Below are positions 13,101 through 24,243 of a DNA stretch of 64,000 bases, piece after piece; positions within the stretch are counted from its first letter, which is position 1, and every line of letters begins with the position of its first letter. Source of the DNA: Pteria penguin (taxonomy: Eukaryota; Mollusca; Bivalvia; Pterioida; Pteriidae); the NCBI GenBank assembly GCA_035048485.1, contig CM068583.1, positions 21,241,341 to 21,305,340 of the forward strand. The letters are read 5' to 3'. Below the pieces are notes generated by a model. The model saw only the letters and a list, made by a program, of their open reading frames with translations, ran no database searches and had not been told where the DNA came from. The position numbers and the translations under genes are program-made.

Positions 13101-14273
13101 TGGACATGAATTAGGACATCACAGTAATTCAAATCAGTCAGTACTAAAACTGAAAGAAGGTCAGTGAAAGATAAAGTTTGGGATGTAACTTGGCTTTTAT
13201 TTGTTTACTACAGGCAGTTATTGACTACTCTGATATGATAGCAAGAAGAATGAGTTTTACACCTATACCACTGGCTGTATTGACTCTGAGAATTTGTACC
13301 AAGTCCTTCAAGGTGTCGGGAAATGCAGGATTTATGGTCATTGTTATGCTTTATTTATGGTAAGCTATTCATTATCATTAATTGAATATATTTTCATGAT
13401 TCTTTGAGCGTGTCATTTTGGATTAGTTTATTGTTTTACAACATCAGATTATTTCATCCATATTGTAATTGTTGGTATATAGTGGTAAGTGTAATCACTA
13501 TGACATTCGGTGAGTAATATGACAGAACTTTGTTTTTCCTCCTTATGAGTTTTCAGCCCAAGCTTGACAGAGGTAATGGGCTGCAATTAATTCCAATATT
13601 GTTTTGCAATAGAGATGTGCAGTTTTCCAGCTACGCATACTGTCTTCACATACTTGTCCTTTCCTGTTTAATGGTCATGCCTCTAGATATAAGATTTCTT
13701 TTTTCCAGTTTGTTGACTTTTAAGATTTTCAACAGTATATGTATACTTGGAAAAACATATAATCTGATAGACTCCAATAAAGATCCCTCAAAACATTCCA
13801 ACAAATCGGAATCTAAGAAAGAAGAGACTAATATGGAATCCAACCAATCAACTGACTCTTTTCAACCAGAGTCATGGCAACAAAAAGTAGACCAATCAGA
13901 AAGACATTCATCATTCCAGTGTTCATCTAGTTTTGATGATGTAGGTTCTTTTACTGAATTGTATAAAATAAATTCAGGTATGCAGCCAAATCTATTTAGT
14001 TCAGTGGAGGATCCAGACAGATATAGTGTTATGACTGATTACGAATGTGTGGAGAAATCTAGCATTCAAGATCTTGACATTCCAGATCAGGTTTCTTCAT
14101 CTCTCCAAATAAAATTAAGTGAAAGTGATTACACTGAACATTCAGACGTCCGCCATAGGTTACTTCATTCACAATCCAGGGAAAGTGATGTAATTAGTAA
14201 TTGTGATAGCAACGTAAATGCTGAGGAAAATGTTGATAAAATCCGACATATAAGCACAGAGAGCACTGTGTAG
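1114..14273 (+). CDS. TAPT1: TAPT1 orthologue, multi-pass ER/ciliary membrane protein (11 exons, complete)
   Basis: Exons: 1114-1198, 4995-5128, 6142-6266, 6870-7023, 9193-9328, 10032-10129, 10711-10861, 11860-11969, 12779-12838, 13214-13359, 13709-14273. All junctions are GT-AG and all phases match, giving 587 aa against 567 in human TAPT1 as I remember it. Diagnostic blocks are SELTRGYFLERD and RRERVYT in exon 2, SMMYHLVRGQAVIKLY in exon 4, SFGQDILDALFWTATEP in exon 5, FNSHNKALLTIMMSNN in exon 6, FIEIKGSLFRK in exon 7 and DYSDMIARRM in exon 10. Several hydrophobic segments in exons 3-10 fit the multi-pass TAPT1 (DUF747) family, linked in vertebrates to ciliogenesis and skeletal patterning. 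Residues after about 420 form a Ser/Asp/Lys-rich soluble tail. Start: ATG 1114 is the first in frame after a TAA; ATG 1135 has better context (A at -3) and would shorten the protein by 7. The 27-residue N-terminus is poorly conserved, so exon 1 is the least certain; it fits by phase (C+GA gives Arg) and by a following SVMGYITSEL match. Confidence 0.93.
1452..2432. mobile_element. Non-autonomous DNA transposon (TIR element) with a nested fold-back element
   Basis: Terminal inverted repeats at 1452-1489 and 2395-2432 match over 38 bp with few mismatches (core gccgaagccttcatcag). Homology between the arms resumes further in (about 1605-1720 against 2295-2390, with cgcccac/gtgggc motifs). The left arm is interrupted by an independent palindrome of about 105 bp (about 1494-1600, arms around gatgattgtaaaagt). 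Between the arms, 2120-2260 holds a 43-codon reading frame ending in a stop with an AATAAA-like hexamer just after, which looks like a captured gene end rather than a transposase. It lies in TAPT1 intron 1. Confidence 0.65.
2820..3230. repeat. Inverted-repeat element in TAPT1 intron 1
   Basis: A block around 2829-2885 (gacacttcggcctttttcca) recurs in reverse complement around 3158-3222 with moderate divergence, suggesting a decayed MITE. The edges are not sharp. The rest of 2433-4590 shows no exon or named repeat that I can support. Confidence 0.4.
4591..4838. mobile_element. MITE with tacagtacagtcc-type termini
   Basis: The left end (tacagtacagtcccggtgg) and the reverse complement of the right end (tacagtacggtccaggtgg) match closely, and internal blocks gtgggcat and gtggacat recur in both orientations, so the whole 248 bp can fold back. 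A related left end occurs at about 52452 in an EDRF1 intron (tacagtacagtccaggtg). It lies in TAPT1 intron 1, just upstream of exon 2. Confidence 0.7.
5393..5776. mobile_element. MITE with long TIRs and 10-bp target-site duplication
   Basis: Termini caatctgattaaaacc and ggttttaatcagattg are exact inverted repeats, and the TIR homology runs inward for about 45 bp. The element is bracketed by the direct repeat tctgatgtgt on both sides. A target duplication of about 10 bp together with long TIRs suggests a Mutator-like origin. No transposase is inside. It lies in TAPT1 intron 2. Confidence 0.8.
7690..8960. repeat. Bivalve-type 'ttgaccttgacc' interspersed repeats in TAPT1 intron 4
   Basis: Blocks at about 7710-7980 and 8745-8960 carry the recurring phrases taaccttggtcataactt, aagacgtaggaccttcatat, and gaccttgacc. 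The first holds two direct copies of a unit of about 120 bp. They match further copies at 35760-36020, 36636-37005 and 59756-60030. Apart from these and the acidic ORF, 7024-9192 shows nothing I can name. Confidence 0.55.
8376..8531 (-). pseudogene. Acidic ORF fragment inside TAPT1 intron 4
   Basis: Minus-strand frame of 51 codons plus TAA, very rich in Asp (KDDDIYDDIPLSEL, FDDDYDD, EFEDWGPEYD). Codons look protein-like rather than random, and GC content is above the surrounding intron. There is an in-frame stop just upstream (TAG) and no Met near the start. It resembles the acidic end segment of a DNA-transposon protein, but I cannot assign a family. It may be a remnant or an exon of a nested gene. 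Confidence 0.35.
9527..9800. repeat. Tandem repeat, about 65-85 bp unit, four copies
   Basis: Each unit contains the phrase attggatttctaatgg followed by an atcccagctgttggtttt-like segment, with starts near 9530, 9595, 9655 and 9727. It lies in TAPT1 intron 5. The remaining intron sequence up to 10031 is unremarkable. Confidence 0.7.
12094..12440 (+). pseudogene. Decoy partial duplicate of TAPT1 exon 9, interrupted by a SINE
   Basis: The sequence attgcacattttctgta, continuing as cgtttagcggaagaa in the real exon (12779 onward), recurs upstream as attgcacattttctgta + tgtttag, then a 283-bp SINE, then ccgaagaa. Intronic sequence before the exon is also duplicated (gtaattata...ttgtat). The copy has lost the cag acceptor (replaced by a TA run), and its 3' part is degraded. 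It is therefore a dead partial exon, duplicated before the SINE arrived. Confidence 0.75.
12128..12410 (+). mobile_element. tRNA-derived SINE, family A, with 12-bp target-site duplication
   Basis: The head resembles a tRNA (box A-like ggcatggcctagagg, box B-like ggttcgattcc), followed by a body with ggatgagacagtaaaaacc and cctcactgcttcgg and an (aatc)n tail. Target-site duplications ctgtatgtttag (12116-12127) and ctgtatatttag (12411-12422) flank it exactly. Other copies in this window are at 22272-22552, 52790-53045 (minus) and 44449-44585 (minus, truncated). Confidence 0.88.
12428..12593. repeat. Two near-identical 83-bp tandem copies
   Basis: The unit beginning gaatgctgaaccatgaaat occurs at 12428-12510 and again at 12511-12593 with essentially no differences. 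The junction falls at the left end of a MITE, suggesting a recent local duplication. Confidence 0.85.
12580..12727. mobile_element. Short MITE next to TAPT1 exon 9
   Basis: Termini aattgacccttccattt and the reverse complement of aaatgaaagggtcaatt match apart from one base, and inner segments gatgtcacaata / tattgtgacgtc also pair. Length is 148 bp. It ends about 50 bp before exon 9 of TAPT1. Confidence 0.65.
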
Positions 14274-14423
14274 ATTTCTGCTTTGTGTCCAGGTTGAAAT
14301 TTATTTAAATGAGTTTCTGTTGAAAAAACACTTTTCTTTCTATTTATGAATTCTGGGATCTGTATGATACAGTATAATTTCCGTGTTGTGTTACATGTAA
14401 CTAGTCGTTAAAATTGTTCAGTG

Positions 14424-14429
14424 AATAAA
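14424..14429 (+). terminator. Poly(A) signal for TAPT1
   Basis: AATAAA lies 151 bp past the TAPT1 stop codon, just before a dispersed repeat that begins near 14447. It is the first canonical hexamer after the stop. Confidence 0.6.
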
Positions 14430-14446
14430 TTTTTACATACTGTGTT

Positions 14447-14712
14447 TTTATGCCCCCCGGATCGGAAGATTGGGGGCATATTGTTTATGACCTGTTTATC
14501 TGATTTTTTGTTTGTTTGTCTGTCTGTTGTCCACTTTAATCTTTGCCATAACTTTTGGACCATGAGAGATGGAGACTTCATATCCGGCATGCATACTCCA
14601 TTAATAACATCTTTTCAGATTACAGCAAGACCATTTACTTCATGACCATGACTTGGTCCTACATTTCAAGTGGCCATCGGGGGCATTTGTGTTTTACAAA
14701 CACATCTTGTTT
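14447..14712 (+). repeat. Dispersed 'tatgccccc...gggggcat' repeat
   Basis: It starts with tttttatgccccccgg, has gtctgtctgttgtcc and cataacttttggaccatgag inside, and ends cgggggcatttgtgttttac. It shares phrases with 36636-37005 and 59756-60030 (minus). It occupies the gap between the convergent TAPT1 and LamG genes, together with unremarkable AT-rich sequence up to 14977. Confidence 0.6.
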
Positions 14713-14977
14713 TTATCTGTTTAACTGTTTTATTACATGGGTTCTTTTCAACAAGCATATTCACTGAACAATGTTTTTTTTTCAGTGAGTAATGAACATA
14801 TAAATGTATTATGTATGATTTTTCTGTGATCTCATGTAGAACATGTAAAGTACTTGTATTTATCATACAAACTAATATGATAAAAACGAAAAAAGAAGAA
14901 GGAGTAATTTGTGAAAATTTAGTATACTGTACTTTGTTTAACATAATTTTCAATCAATACAGAACAGGTGTTTTCTC

Positions 14978-17900
14978 CTATCCATTGCCAAAACAATTGT
15001 GGAACTGAATCTATAAATTAAAAAATGGTAAATGTAAAACTAATAATAAACTACAATTTATATAAAGTATCATGTTCAAACATTTTAAAAGGTAAATACA
15101 TTTATTATAATCATTTTCTTCTTTTGCTATGTAAGTCCATTTTAATAAGGTGAGTTTTCTGCCCTTGTTTATTAAGGTTTGTTCATAAAGTGAATAAAGG
15201 AATGGTATAAAAGCTGTTATCTTTCTTTGTATGATCAATTGACTATGGTGAGATATGGTCAGTTCAGTGGTAGTCACCCTTTATATACCTCACGATGAGA
15301 AACAGTGAGAGAGTTCTAATATCAAGGGCAGACAAATCACCGCATTGAAGTGTTCTATTCTACATAGATGTAATTCATTTAAATTTTTGCTTACGATGTC
15401 AATGTAGCCTACAAAGTTCTCTCCCTTGGGAGACTTTTTACCAATTTCCAATGGACACGGTGAAGCTTTTACTGTTGAAGCTAAGAATGAATAAAGGTAA
15501 GAAATAGCCTTAGATAAAGTATAGGGAAATTGTTGTGTAAATGAAGTACTTATGCATTAACATGACATACAAGTTTCTTGCTGGTAGGGGATTACTACTG
15601 ATGCTAGTGTACATTACAGTATGAATTCCATGGTATGGATTTCATTATTCCACTAATTTCCAAACAATTTTAGTAACAGTAGAATAGAATTCATAGCCGG
15701 AATCATGAGTAATTGTGATTTGAATAGAATTAGCAAATTTCCTCTGTTAATGAATTTTTCATTTAAAAATGCTACATTTAGTAATAGGAGTTATTATATG
15801 TACTTATTTGACGTGTGTATGAAACAGTTTTTGTTATTACATTGTTTTCATTACCATTTATTGTTTGATTTATGGTTTGCAATATAGGAAATGGCCGCAA
15901 GTCGTGGCCTATTATCATACAGAGCCACGACTTGTGGCAATGTTAAAAAAATGATGGATGGAGAATGGGAGTATTAATACATGTGTTAAAGGTCCTTTAG
16001 ATCTTGGGTATGTTACTTACAAGAAATCAAGTTTTTCATTTTTCTGTCCTCTTAATGAATACACTAAAAGATGTAAGAAGTGAGGGTGGCTTGCCTTCTG
16101 TTTTTCCAATGATGTTTTTATTGTTATTAATTTACAGGCCTGTATTGTAGCATTATAGCTTATTTTTTGATGTGGTAGAAGTGCTATAAGTTTCTGCCTC
16201 AGTCTTTAAGACATGTCCCTATATTTGTCCCCATGGAATATGATACTGGATATTCATGGGGAAGATCTCTCTTTATTTTTTTCTTGCTCTAACAGGAGAA
16301 CAATCATATTATACACTATTCTTACATGGCCATATGATGTTTGTCATTCTATTGAAGACTCATCACATTTATTGTCAATTCACAGCTTCAATAAAAATTA
16401 TTTGGAACACATGTTTCATATTTTCACTCTCTATTCAGTCATTTACTACATATACAACATTGTATACATCAGTTCTGTACTGATTACATAATTCTTAAGA
16501 TCTTAGTAATACATGAAGGTTCTCATTAGATCAAACTTACCTCCCATGAACCCCATTACTTCCTTGTTCTGTGTGGAAAGCATGACATCTCCATTTTGTG
16601 CTGCCAGTGTTACTTCAACCCAGTTATCCAGATTCTAGGAACAATTCAAGTTTTTGTATTGAAAGAAAACATATTATCATATACTTTTTGATACTACATG
16701 TAGATATGAAAATGATATGAATATTACAAATTTAAAAGGTCATTAAATTCATCACACTCATTGGTTTCATAGTAACGTAATTCCGAATGGGTAAATTAAG
16801 AGAGGAATATTAGAAACAAATTAGCACTTTATTTTTTTTTTTTATTTTTTTTTTATTCATCTGAGGTAAAGACTCTAGTGAGAGTTTTGTTTAATTTGGA
16901 CTCTGCTGACGTGCTTTTCATTCATGATTCACATTTAAAGTATTTTATTAGTAGTCAAATGCAATAAGCATGAGAAAACATATGGTTGTGTGTGTCTGCA
17001 AAGTTTTTCTAGCAGTCATTTGTTTGTGAAGGAGAAAATTGTGCTCATGTTGGTAAGATAAGGCCCATTATATTGACAATATTGTCTGTGGAAATTTGTC
17101 ATAGTTCAAGTATGTAACATTTTGTAGTAGAAAGTAACAGCACATTGTTTATAACACTCCTTTTGTCGTCTGGCTCAGGTAAGCCAAGTGGCCATTGGGA
17201 CTTTTGTTTTAAAAAGTCGTTTGATTAAGAAATACATTTATGTTTTAATTCTTTATGGCTTTTGACAAAAGAAGAGGTAAAGTTATGTAGGAGTGAAATG
17301 AGAGACTTTCTCATGTCTTCTCAAGAAGTATTACTAAGTGATTCAACTAAGTGATTCCATTGTGTTATTCTATAAAATCCTTAATCCAATATTCAAACTG
17401 CCATTTTTTTTAGTATATCATCAATCCTTGAATGTGCTAAAATCCCCCTTTAGCATATTTAAAGGTTTGAATAGATAATGATTAATTAGGACTCGGACCA
17501 ATCAAAATAGAATGTACCAACCCTACACACATATAATATAACATCCATTCATGCGCCACATATAGTGTGAAAATGGATTGCATGCATTCTTATGACAACT
17601 TTAAAGCAACTCCTTCCATGATATACACATTACAAGTGAGTTACCACTTTTTTGAGTGCCATATCCAGTTGATCTTTATTCCTCAACATAAATAAAGCTC
17701 TGATTTCCTTCCGTATAGGGTTCACTGATATGCTGTACTTGGACTTCTTGCTTTGACATGGTCCATCAGATATCAAGTTATAGAACCTATTTCGATATTT
17801 GTATCCCTCCTTCAGCTTAAATCTGACGTAGAATTTGATTTTATTAGCGAATGTGATGAAGCTCATACTCCACACGGTAATGGCGCCTTCACCTTGGAAG

Positions 17901-19624
17901 AGTGCCGCCGTTGATCCACTGCTTCCCTCGACTGGGACGAACTTGATGGTTTTGGACGGCTGTGATGAAATGCTGTTGTTGGATGATTGGAAGGATTTGT
18001 CGAATCGGAACTTAAAGTATGGATTGCAGAATTTATCTGGATCACTGGTGCTGAACACTGTGACAAAAGGCAGATTTTGAATTAAAGGAAGTTTCAGATC
18101 AAGGAATTCGGTCTGATATTTCATCATTTCAGATTCAATGAACAAAGGGCAGATCGGACACAAAGAATTACATGCGCGATAGACACTGTCCTGTTTGTCA
18201 GTGTGTGCGTTTGTTTTTAATGTCACAAAATTTTGACCTAACGGACTCACCTGAAGGATCTTTCATAATTATACCAACGTACACCGTGACACGATATTCC
18301 TATCTGTTAAAAAGCGTTACCGACAGCCGGGTTCGATCATTAGTCGTCGGATAAGAAATATTTGACATTACAGAACCAATCTGTCCTATTATCAATGTGC
18401 CTATAATCATGATGCCTTCAATGGAATGATAAATGTAATTCTTAAATATTCATTTTTCTGAAAATTACATAATTCATTTGTTGTTAGATATCAAGACAGG
18501 CTTACGTTTTTGTAGGTGTTTTAACTCTCCGCCCCCACCTTCCCCATCACATTAGGGACAGGCGTGGTGCCATAATTAAGCACGATTTGCGGTGTAGACG
18601 ATCCAGGTTCGATTTCCCAGTTGCGCCACTTTGTTTACTAGTTTGGGCACCTTCTGCTTCCATGTCGCGAGATGACTAAAACGTCTTGAAAAGCGATGTT
18701 AAGCAGAAATCAACCAACCAACGAACCAACCTCTCCCCCTGCCCGTCTTTCTACCTGTACAAGTGTACATACCTATTGGGGTGGATGTGGTGAAGTCAGA
18801 TTGTTGCGATACTGGAATCAGGTCGGGAGGTCTTAGTTGTGGTGCCGGGGGCGACAGTGAAGTTTTCCTGGAATTCCTTTCGTTAGGTAGGGTCAACGTC
18901 AAGGGTCTAGCCATTTCGAATATTGGTCTTAGAGTGGTTTTGAAAACTGGGCGTTTTATTTGATTCCGAAATACAGAATTCTTTATCCTTCTCAACGAGT
19001 CTGGACTTGACCTTGGCCCTGCAATGCCAGCCGGTGCAAACCTCTCTCGTGGGAAAGATGAGCTCGGGTCTGCCCTTGGGACACATCCACATAACAGGGG
19101 TGAATAAAGACGATTTCCGCGACATCTTCGCAAAACGTAGAATTGCCGTACCTTGACGATGTAGTAACGTTCGTCTGTAACACGCTTCTTGGCACAATCT
19201 GTAAAAACACCTCTACCGTGTTAATAATCACCTATGTATTCTATTTATAATCTAAAATATTGGACCACTGTTAGTTTTACTATTTGCCAGAGACATGGAC
19301 AATGTCTCTGTATTTGCCCCTCAGACTTTTAAGTGATTAACCAGCCAGTTGATCGCAATAATTTTATTCATTTAAAACCCCTTATAAGATATGGTATTCA
19401 CAATAAGGAAGAACCAACCCCCCCACCCCCCATTTGTTTTGTCATTTAAAAAATCTGAATACAATTACCATTACATATTTTAAAAGATGATAAATTCATA
19501 CACATTAGACATTCATTTGTGACTTACCTTTTCTTACAGATTCTAGAAAATTTTTGATGATTTCTCCGTTAACATGATGTAACACTATCACAGTCAAAAT
19601 AGTCAGAACATTTAAACTCGGCAT
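14978..19624 (-). CDS. Secreted protein with signal peptide and C-terminal laminin-G/ConA-like domain (6 exons)
   Basis: Exons in order of translation: 19624-19528, 19198-18773, 18057-17645, 16634-16541, 15480-15395, 15010-14978. Splice sites are GT-AG and phases agree, giving 382 aa. Exon 1 is a clean signal peptide (MPSLNVLTILTVIVLHHVNG). Exon 2 starts DCAKKR, has four or five Cys, then a Pro/Thr/Ser-rich basic linker. Exons 3-6 look like one jelly-roll module: YNLISDGPC and YSISVNP, then NLDNWVEVTL, PCPLEIGKK, and NFVGYIDI, the W..V...PL.IG...F.G.ID pattern of LamG/pentraxin-like folds. The last exon is the least certain: the chosen one adds IQFHNCFGNG and follows a T-rich acceptor; an alternative at 15242-15183 is also in phase, with AATAAA just beyond its stop. 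I do not recognise the protein family beyond the fold. Exon 2 also has other open frames, but only this one fits the phase of exon 1. Confidence 0.6.
15893..15934. repeat. Hairpin with 'cgcaagtcgtggc' arms
   Basis: Arms ccgcaagtcgtggc and gccacgacttgtgg flank a loop of about 14 nt. It lies in the intron between the last two chosen exons and exon 4 of the LamG gene. A weaker relative occurs near 10180-10215 (gcaagacgtggcc...gggccac). Confidence 0.6.
18558..18722 (+). mobile_element. tRNA-derived SINE, family B
   Basis: Contains gatccaggttcgatttccc (box B-like), gcttccatgtcgcgag and a tail of ccaacc repeats. Its relatives in this window are all on the minus strand: 23122-23274, 57251-57385 and 58926-59092. 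It lies in intron 2 of the LamG gene. Confidence 0.7.
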
Positions 19625-20640
19625 CTTTAAATAAAACATACTTCAATAAATTGATATAGTGAAAAGGGTTTGAAACGTTCAACAAACCGTGTTTTGAAAA
19701 AATATTGTTTGATAAATTCTTCGAATATTATAAAAGTAAATATACTTGTTATATTAGACGTATTTTAAAATAATGATTAAAATAATTTTCCGATATGTAT
19801 TTCACTTACTTGTATATTTCACTAATCGCTCGTATTGATACTAAGAGGTAAAGACTCGATTCGGACGTACTATTTTTCTGTACTTATTTTTTATTCTATT
19901 ATTACGGTAAACATAAAAGACAGGCATGGTTTATGTTCCACGTCCAGGTGAAAGAGCGACTAAACATGCATTTAGGGGAATGTTTATGTGGGATCTAAGA
20001 CGCTTGACCGCATGTGGACAAGATCAAACAGAAATCTAGTAATTTATTTACCTTGTAAGCTTGTGTATATTAATTATTATTCGGCGAATTTCTTCATAAA
20101 GAATCAATATGAAAAATTAATCTTATAAATAAATGATAAGTCCTACGAAGAGAAGTATGAATTAAATAAATTATGAGAAATTCTCTATGTCCACATATTG
20201 TAGACCACTTGGCTTTAAAGATTGGGGAGGCAATCTCATTGGAATTGTGTAAATATATAATATATTGAAGGAATGATTATAGAAGCAAAAACAAAAAGCC
20301 TAAAATGTCTAGATGTCGCACAGACAAGGTGCTTTTATGTTGAAAATTTAGGGGAAACAAACATACTTCTAACCCCCTCCTTTTTTTTTTTTGATTGGGA
20401 GTATGCGCCCGCCCCCTTCATCTACGCCCTTGTATTGCTCCATTTGACAAAGGCCATGTGGCCGAAAGTGTTTTGACATAGAGTATTTCTTGATATCATA
20501 AATAATTTATCGCTTTGAAATTATAAATACATGTATCTGAAAATGTAGTGTATTTTGTCCAACCCAGGGACATCCTTGGTACTGGTAACTGTTTGGAGCG
20601 AATTTATCATAATTGTAATGAATATTACTCATCATTTTAT
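19625..20640. other. Intergenic, no gene seen
   Basis: AT-rich sequence upstream of the LamG gene start. It should contain that gene's promoter on the minus strand, but I see no distinctive element. No exon-like segment with paired splice sites is visible on either strand. Confidence 0.5.
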
Positions 20641-22271
20641 AAAATCACAAATAGGTTACTTGAAATGATATTCAAGAAGAGGTTCAAGTCTTCACTGTGT
20701 TAGTTTATGATATCACAAATTCGTGTACATTATATGATATCAGGAAATCAGTGTGATATGTGTGGTACCATGAATTGACATTTGTGTTATTATTAAATTG
20801 GTTTTGTGATATCTTGGAATAAACTGTATAAAATGATATCATCGATGTGAAGTAATGATTCTTAAAATTAATATAATATAATATAATTATAATATAATTA
20901 ATATGATAAATTCGAATTTATAATATCATACTTAGTAAATAGGAAAATGACAGCCTATAGGTAAAAAGTGAAATACTTGGAATTATCATGCAATAAACAA
21001 TTCTTGGCGAAACATCACGTTGGTATTACATTAAATATATTATCCAATGACAAGAATGGATCTTTTTATTTAGATATATATATATTTTCGTATCATCCGC
21101 TACGGGAAGAAATTGATAAAAATAGATTTTGAAATACCAAAAGAGCGATTTCAGTGGATGACTTATTTTTAGAAATTAAGTAGTGATTGTTGCGAGCCTA
21201 GCTTTTAAATTGAGCGATTTTTTTAAAGGATTTGTATGAAGAATGGAATCGCAAGACCTTGACATTGAGAAGTTGAGTTCAGAATGGAATCAGAACTAAC
21301 ACTTCTTTACATACTCTTCTGGAAAACTCTGAATCATTTAGTTTTTCATTTAATAAATGTGGTCTGAAGAATATGTGTCTAAATTAACGGTAGCCTATTG
21401 AAACTCGCCACTGAATCCGCCCTTGGTAATAACGATGTGTTTAAATGGTGGGATAGAAAAATTAGGTTCCCGAAACCCACGAAGAATTGGTATTGGGTCT
21501 AGAGTGGTCTCGGGAACCTGGTCTTGGATGGAATTCTTTACCGAACCCAATTACAATCACGGCGCTCTCTGTGACCGAAATTAATATTCTGAACAGAAAA
21601 CCTGAAATTCAGCCATCTACACCTGTGATCATGTAACGCAAAACTGTTATGTTCCACTGACACATTTTCATAATTACAGTATTTGGAAATCATTTTCACA
21701 TTACAATAGTCTGATTATGTCATCAAGAATTAATGCATATGTTGTGCTATTTTAATCTTCAATTCAACGATTTGGGGTATTATACCACGCCTATTCTTAT
21801 AACTTGCAATTAAATGAGAATACTGTAAATATAACTGTCATGAAATATGCTGGTCTGTACCCAAGTATGAGCGTACATGGAATATTACTCGAGAATTTAC
21901 CAAGTCAAACTGTCAAGCTTTACTCGATTTGTGCAGGTATAATGACCCCTTTGAGGCCCCATCTATAAAAAGGGTATATTAATTTAAATGACTACTAGAA
22001 GGTAACTTAAAAGGTTTAAGTGTTCTTAATATGGAGGTAAATCGAAAGTAGAAATGTTTTTTTCTGCCATACTGTGGACATGGATTTTTCGTGTGCTACG
22101 TATTTGTAAGTTAAAGTGTATATAATAATTTGTATATCATTATATCAGTTTTTCTATGTACAAAGAAGGAATGTGTAGAGATTTTACACTGTTTTACATA
22201 CACTATTTTTTGTATTCTTTCATTTTTACAATTTTTGTTTATAGCTGAGAAGAATGTTTTATCACATCTTG

Positions 22272-22552
22272 AAGCCGGTGTGGGCTAGTGGATAAGGTGC
22301 TCGGCACATGATCGAGAGGTCCTGGATTCGACTCCTGCCCTAAGCGCACCAGTGTTCTGTCTTTCGGATGAGACAGTAAAAAATCGAGGTCCCGTCTCAC
22401 GGTAGGCGTGGCACGTAAAAGATCCCTCACTGCTTCGGGTGAGTCCGTTGCAAAGGTCTAAATTTGTATGCAATGCATCAGGCAGATGCCGTCACCATAT
22501 ACGTGAAATAATCGTGGAGTGAAGTAAAACAATATTCAATCAATCAATCAAT
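22272..22552 (+). mobile_element. tRNA-derived SINE, family A
   Basis: It begins aagccggtgtgggctagtgg, contains ggattcgactcctgccc, cggatgagacagtaaaa and ccctcactgcttcggg, and ends in (aatc)n. It is a near full-length relative of the copy at 12128-12410. Confidence 0.85.
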
Positions 22553-23121
22553 ATCATATCCCGATTGATTACCTTAGACATGCGTACGCATGTATTAACT
22601 CATATTAATATCTAACATGCGTTATATGTATGTATATGAAATTATTTCTATATATATGCAGTAGAATTAATATAGAATTTGTTTTTACATTTGCTTTATG
22701 CCCTTCCTCTCTTGAATATCTGAAATTCGGAGAAGGGGCATGAAGTTTTTGACTTATATCTGTCCTTTTGTCTGTTTATGGTAATGATATTTAACATTGG
22801 TCATAAACTTAAGTGCAGGTAGAGATAGGGATTTGACATTTTTTCTTGTGTATTTCTTGTGTAAAAAACCCTTTTATTGAAGTCAAAAGTTTTTACCTGG
22901 TATTCTTGACTGTGTCTTTTAACCCATGACTGTCGGATAGGGACATCAGTGTTTCACAAACATATCTTTTTTTTCTCCCCAGATCTCCCCTCCCTCAATC
23001 AAATATATATTCCATTACACTAACAATTAAGTTTTATTCCTTCTCTATATAATGCCAGCACTTTCAGCTTTGTGTATGAAAACATCGATCAGCGTTCAGG
23101 GGGTGATATGGTGCCATTTGA

Positions 23122-23274
23122 TGGTTGATTGATGTTATACGTCGCTTTCAACATTTTTTCAGTTATATTGCGACATGGAAACAAGAGGTAACCAACTCTT
23201 AACATAGTGGAGAATCGAACTCGGATCGTCGGCGCCGTAAGCCAAGGGCTTAACCACTACACTAAGCCTGCCCC
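23122..23274 (-). mobile_element. tRNA-derived SINE, family B
   Basis: On the minus strand it reads ggggcaggcttagtgtagtgg, cgacgatccgagttcgattc and gtttccatgtcgcaat, ending in a cgtataacatcaatcaacc tail. The head is tRNA-like. Confidence 0.75.
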
Positions 23275-24000
23275 TTGAAATGGTACCAGAAAACTAGGGT
23301 ACATAAACATAAAACATTTGTGATATCATTAATATGATTTTATGATATCACGGAAAAAGCTGAATTAAAGATATCATAAATCAGGTTTTGTGATATCACA
23401 AAATGAATTATCACAAAATGGATTTCATGCGATCATTAATTCCATTTGATGACATCACATTTAGTTAATAAACGGCAAAGTGGCACTTATATACTTTTAG
23501 TAAAACATATGAAACCGTTAAAGAAACAGTTCTCGGTAAACAACACTTGATAAATGCATATTAAATCTAATCTGCATGTTATGTGATTTAAAAGTTAATG
23601 TTTCTCTTAAATTTCTGTTATACATATATTTATAGTATTTACAGATTATGATCATCTACGGGAGGAAATAATTCAAAACTAAACATAGAAATGTCAATGA
23701 ATAGGGGCGGTTTCAGTGGAAGATTTTTTTTTTCATTTAATCTTTAAGACGAACCCAATTTTAAAATTTAGCGACTTTTGAAAGGTGTTTGTATGAAGGA
23801 CGAAACCCCAAGGCCTTGACATTAAGAATGGAACCGAAAACAACGACACGTTTTACACATCCTCGTAGGACACCCTGAACCATTTAGTTTTTAAATTCAT
23901 ACTGGTGGTCTTTATACAAGTTTCAAAGGGTAACCTGTTGGACCTCACTCCTGAATCTACCCAGGATCTTAACGAGGTGCTTAGACAAGGATATAGCTTT

Positions 24001-24160
24001 CTTTGCCGATTCCAATAACAATTATTGCACCCTGTCTTTTGATAACTTTTGATACTCCAGATCAAAAGTGATCACATGACAACCACTTTTCCTCGTGACA
24101 AATGTCATTTGATGATTTTTGATACTCCTGATCAAAAGTGATCACATGACAACTCTATGA
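24001..24160. repeat. Direct repeat pair (about 90-bp spacing)
   Basis: The phrase ttttgatactcc-gatcaaaagtgatcacatgacaac occurs twice, at about 24047-24083 and 24117-24153. It looks like a local duplication. Confidence 0.6.
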
Positions 24161-24210
24161 CAGAAATTTTATAACAGAACACCATAGGTTCTAGGTATCG
24201 ATGCTTAGCC

Positions 24211-24213
<3 letters not shown>

Positions 24214-24243
<30 letters not shown>
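24214..24243. repeat. (TC)n microsatellite
   Basis: Uninterrupted tc dinucleotides for about 30 bp. Confidence 0.9.

Noticed and set aside
13530..13708. Upstream part of the long ORF leading into TAPT1 exon 11
   Set aside because: Homology and phase require the acceptor at 13707-13708; the sequence before it reads through the intron by chance.
17630..18250. Single 206-codon ORF as an independent gene
   Set aside because: A strong T-rich acceptor at 18058-18059 and a donor at 17643-17644 cut it down to one internal exon of the LamG gene; the flanking codons are intronic.
18253..18305. Extra 53-bp exon of the LamG gene (good acceptor and perfect GTGAGT donor)
   Set aside because: It is out of phase with exon 2 (a stop arises) and would need a 64-nt intron with no pyrimidine tract; kept out of the model but could be an alternative 5' exon.
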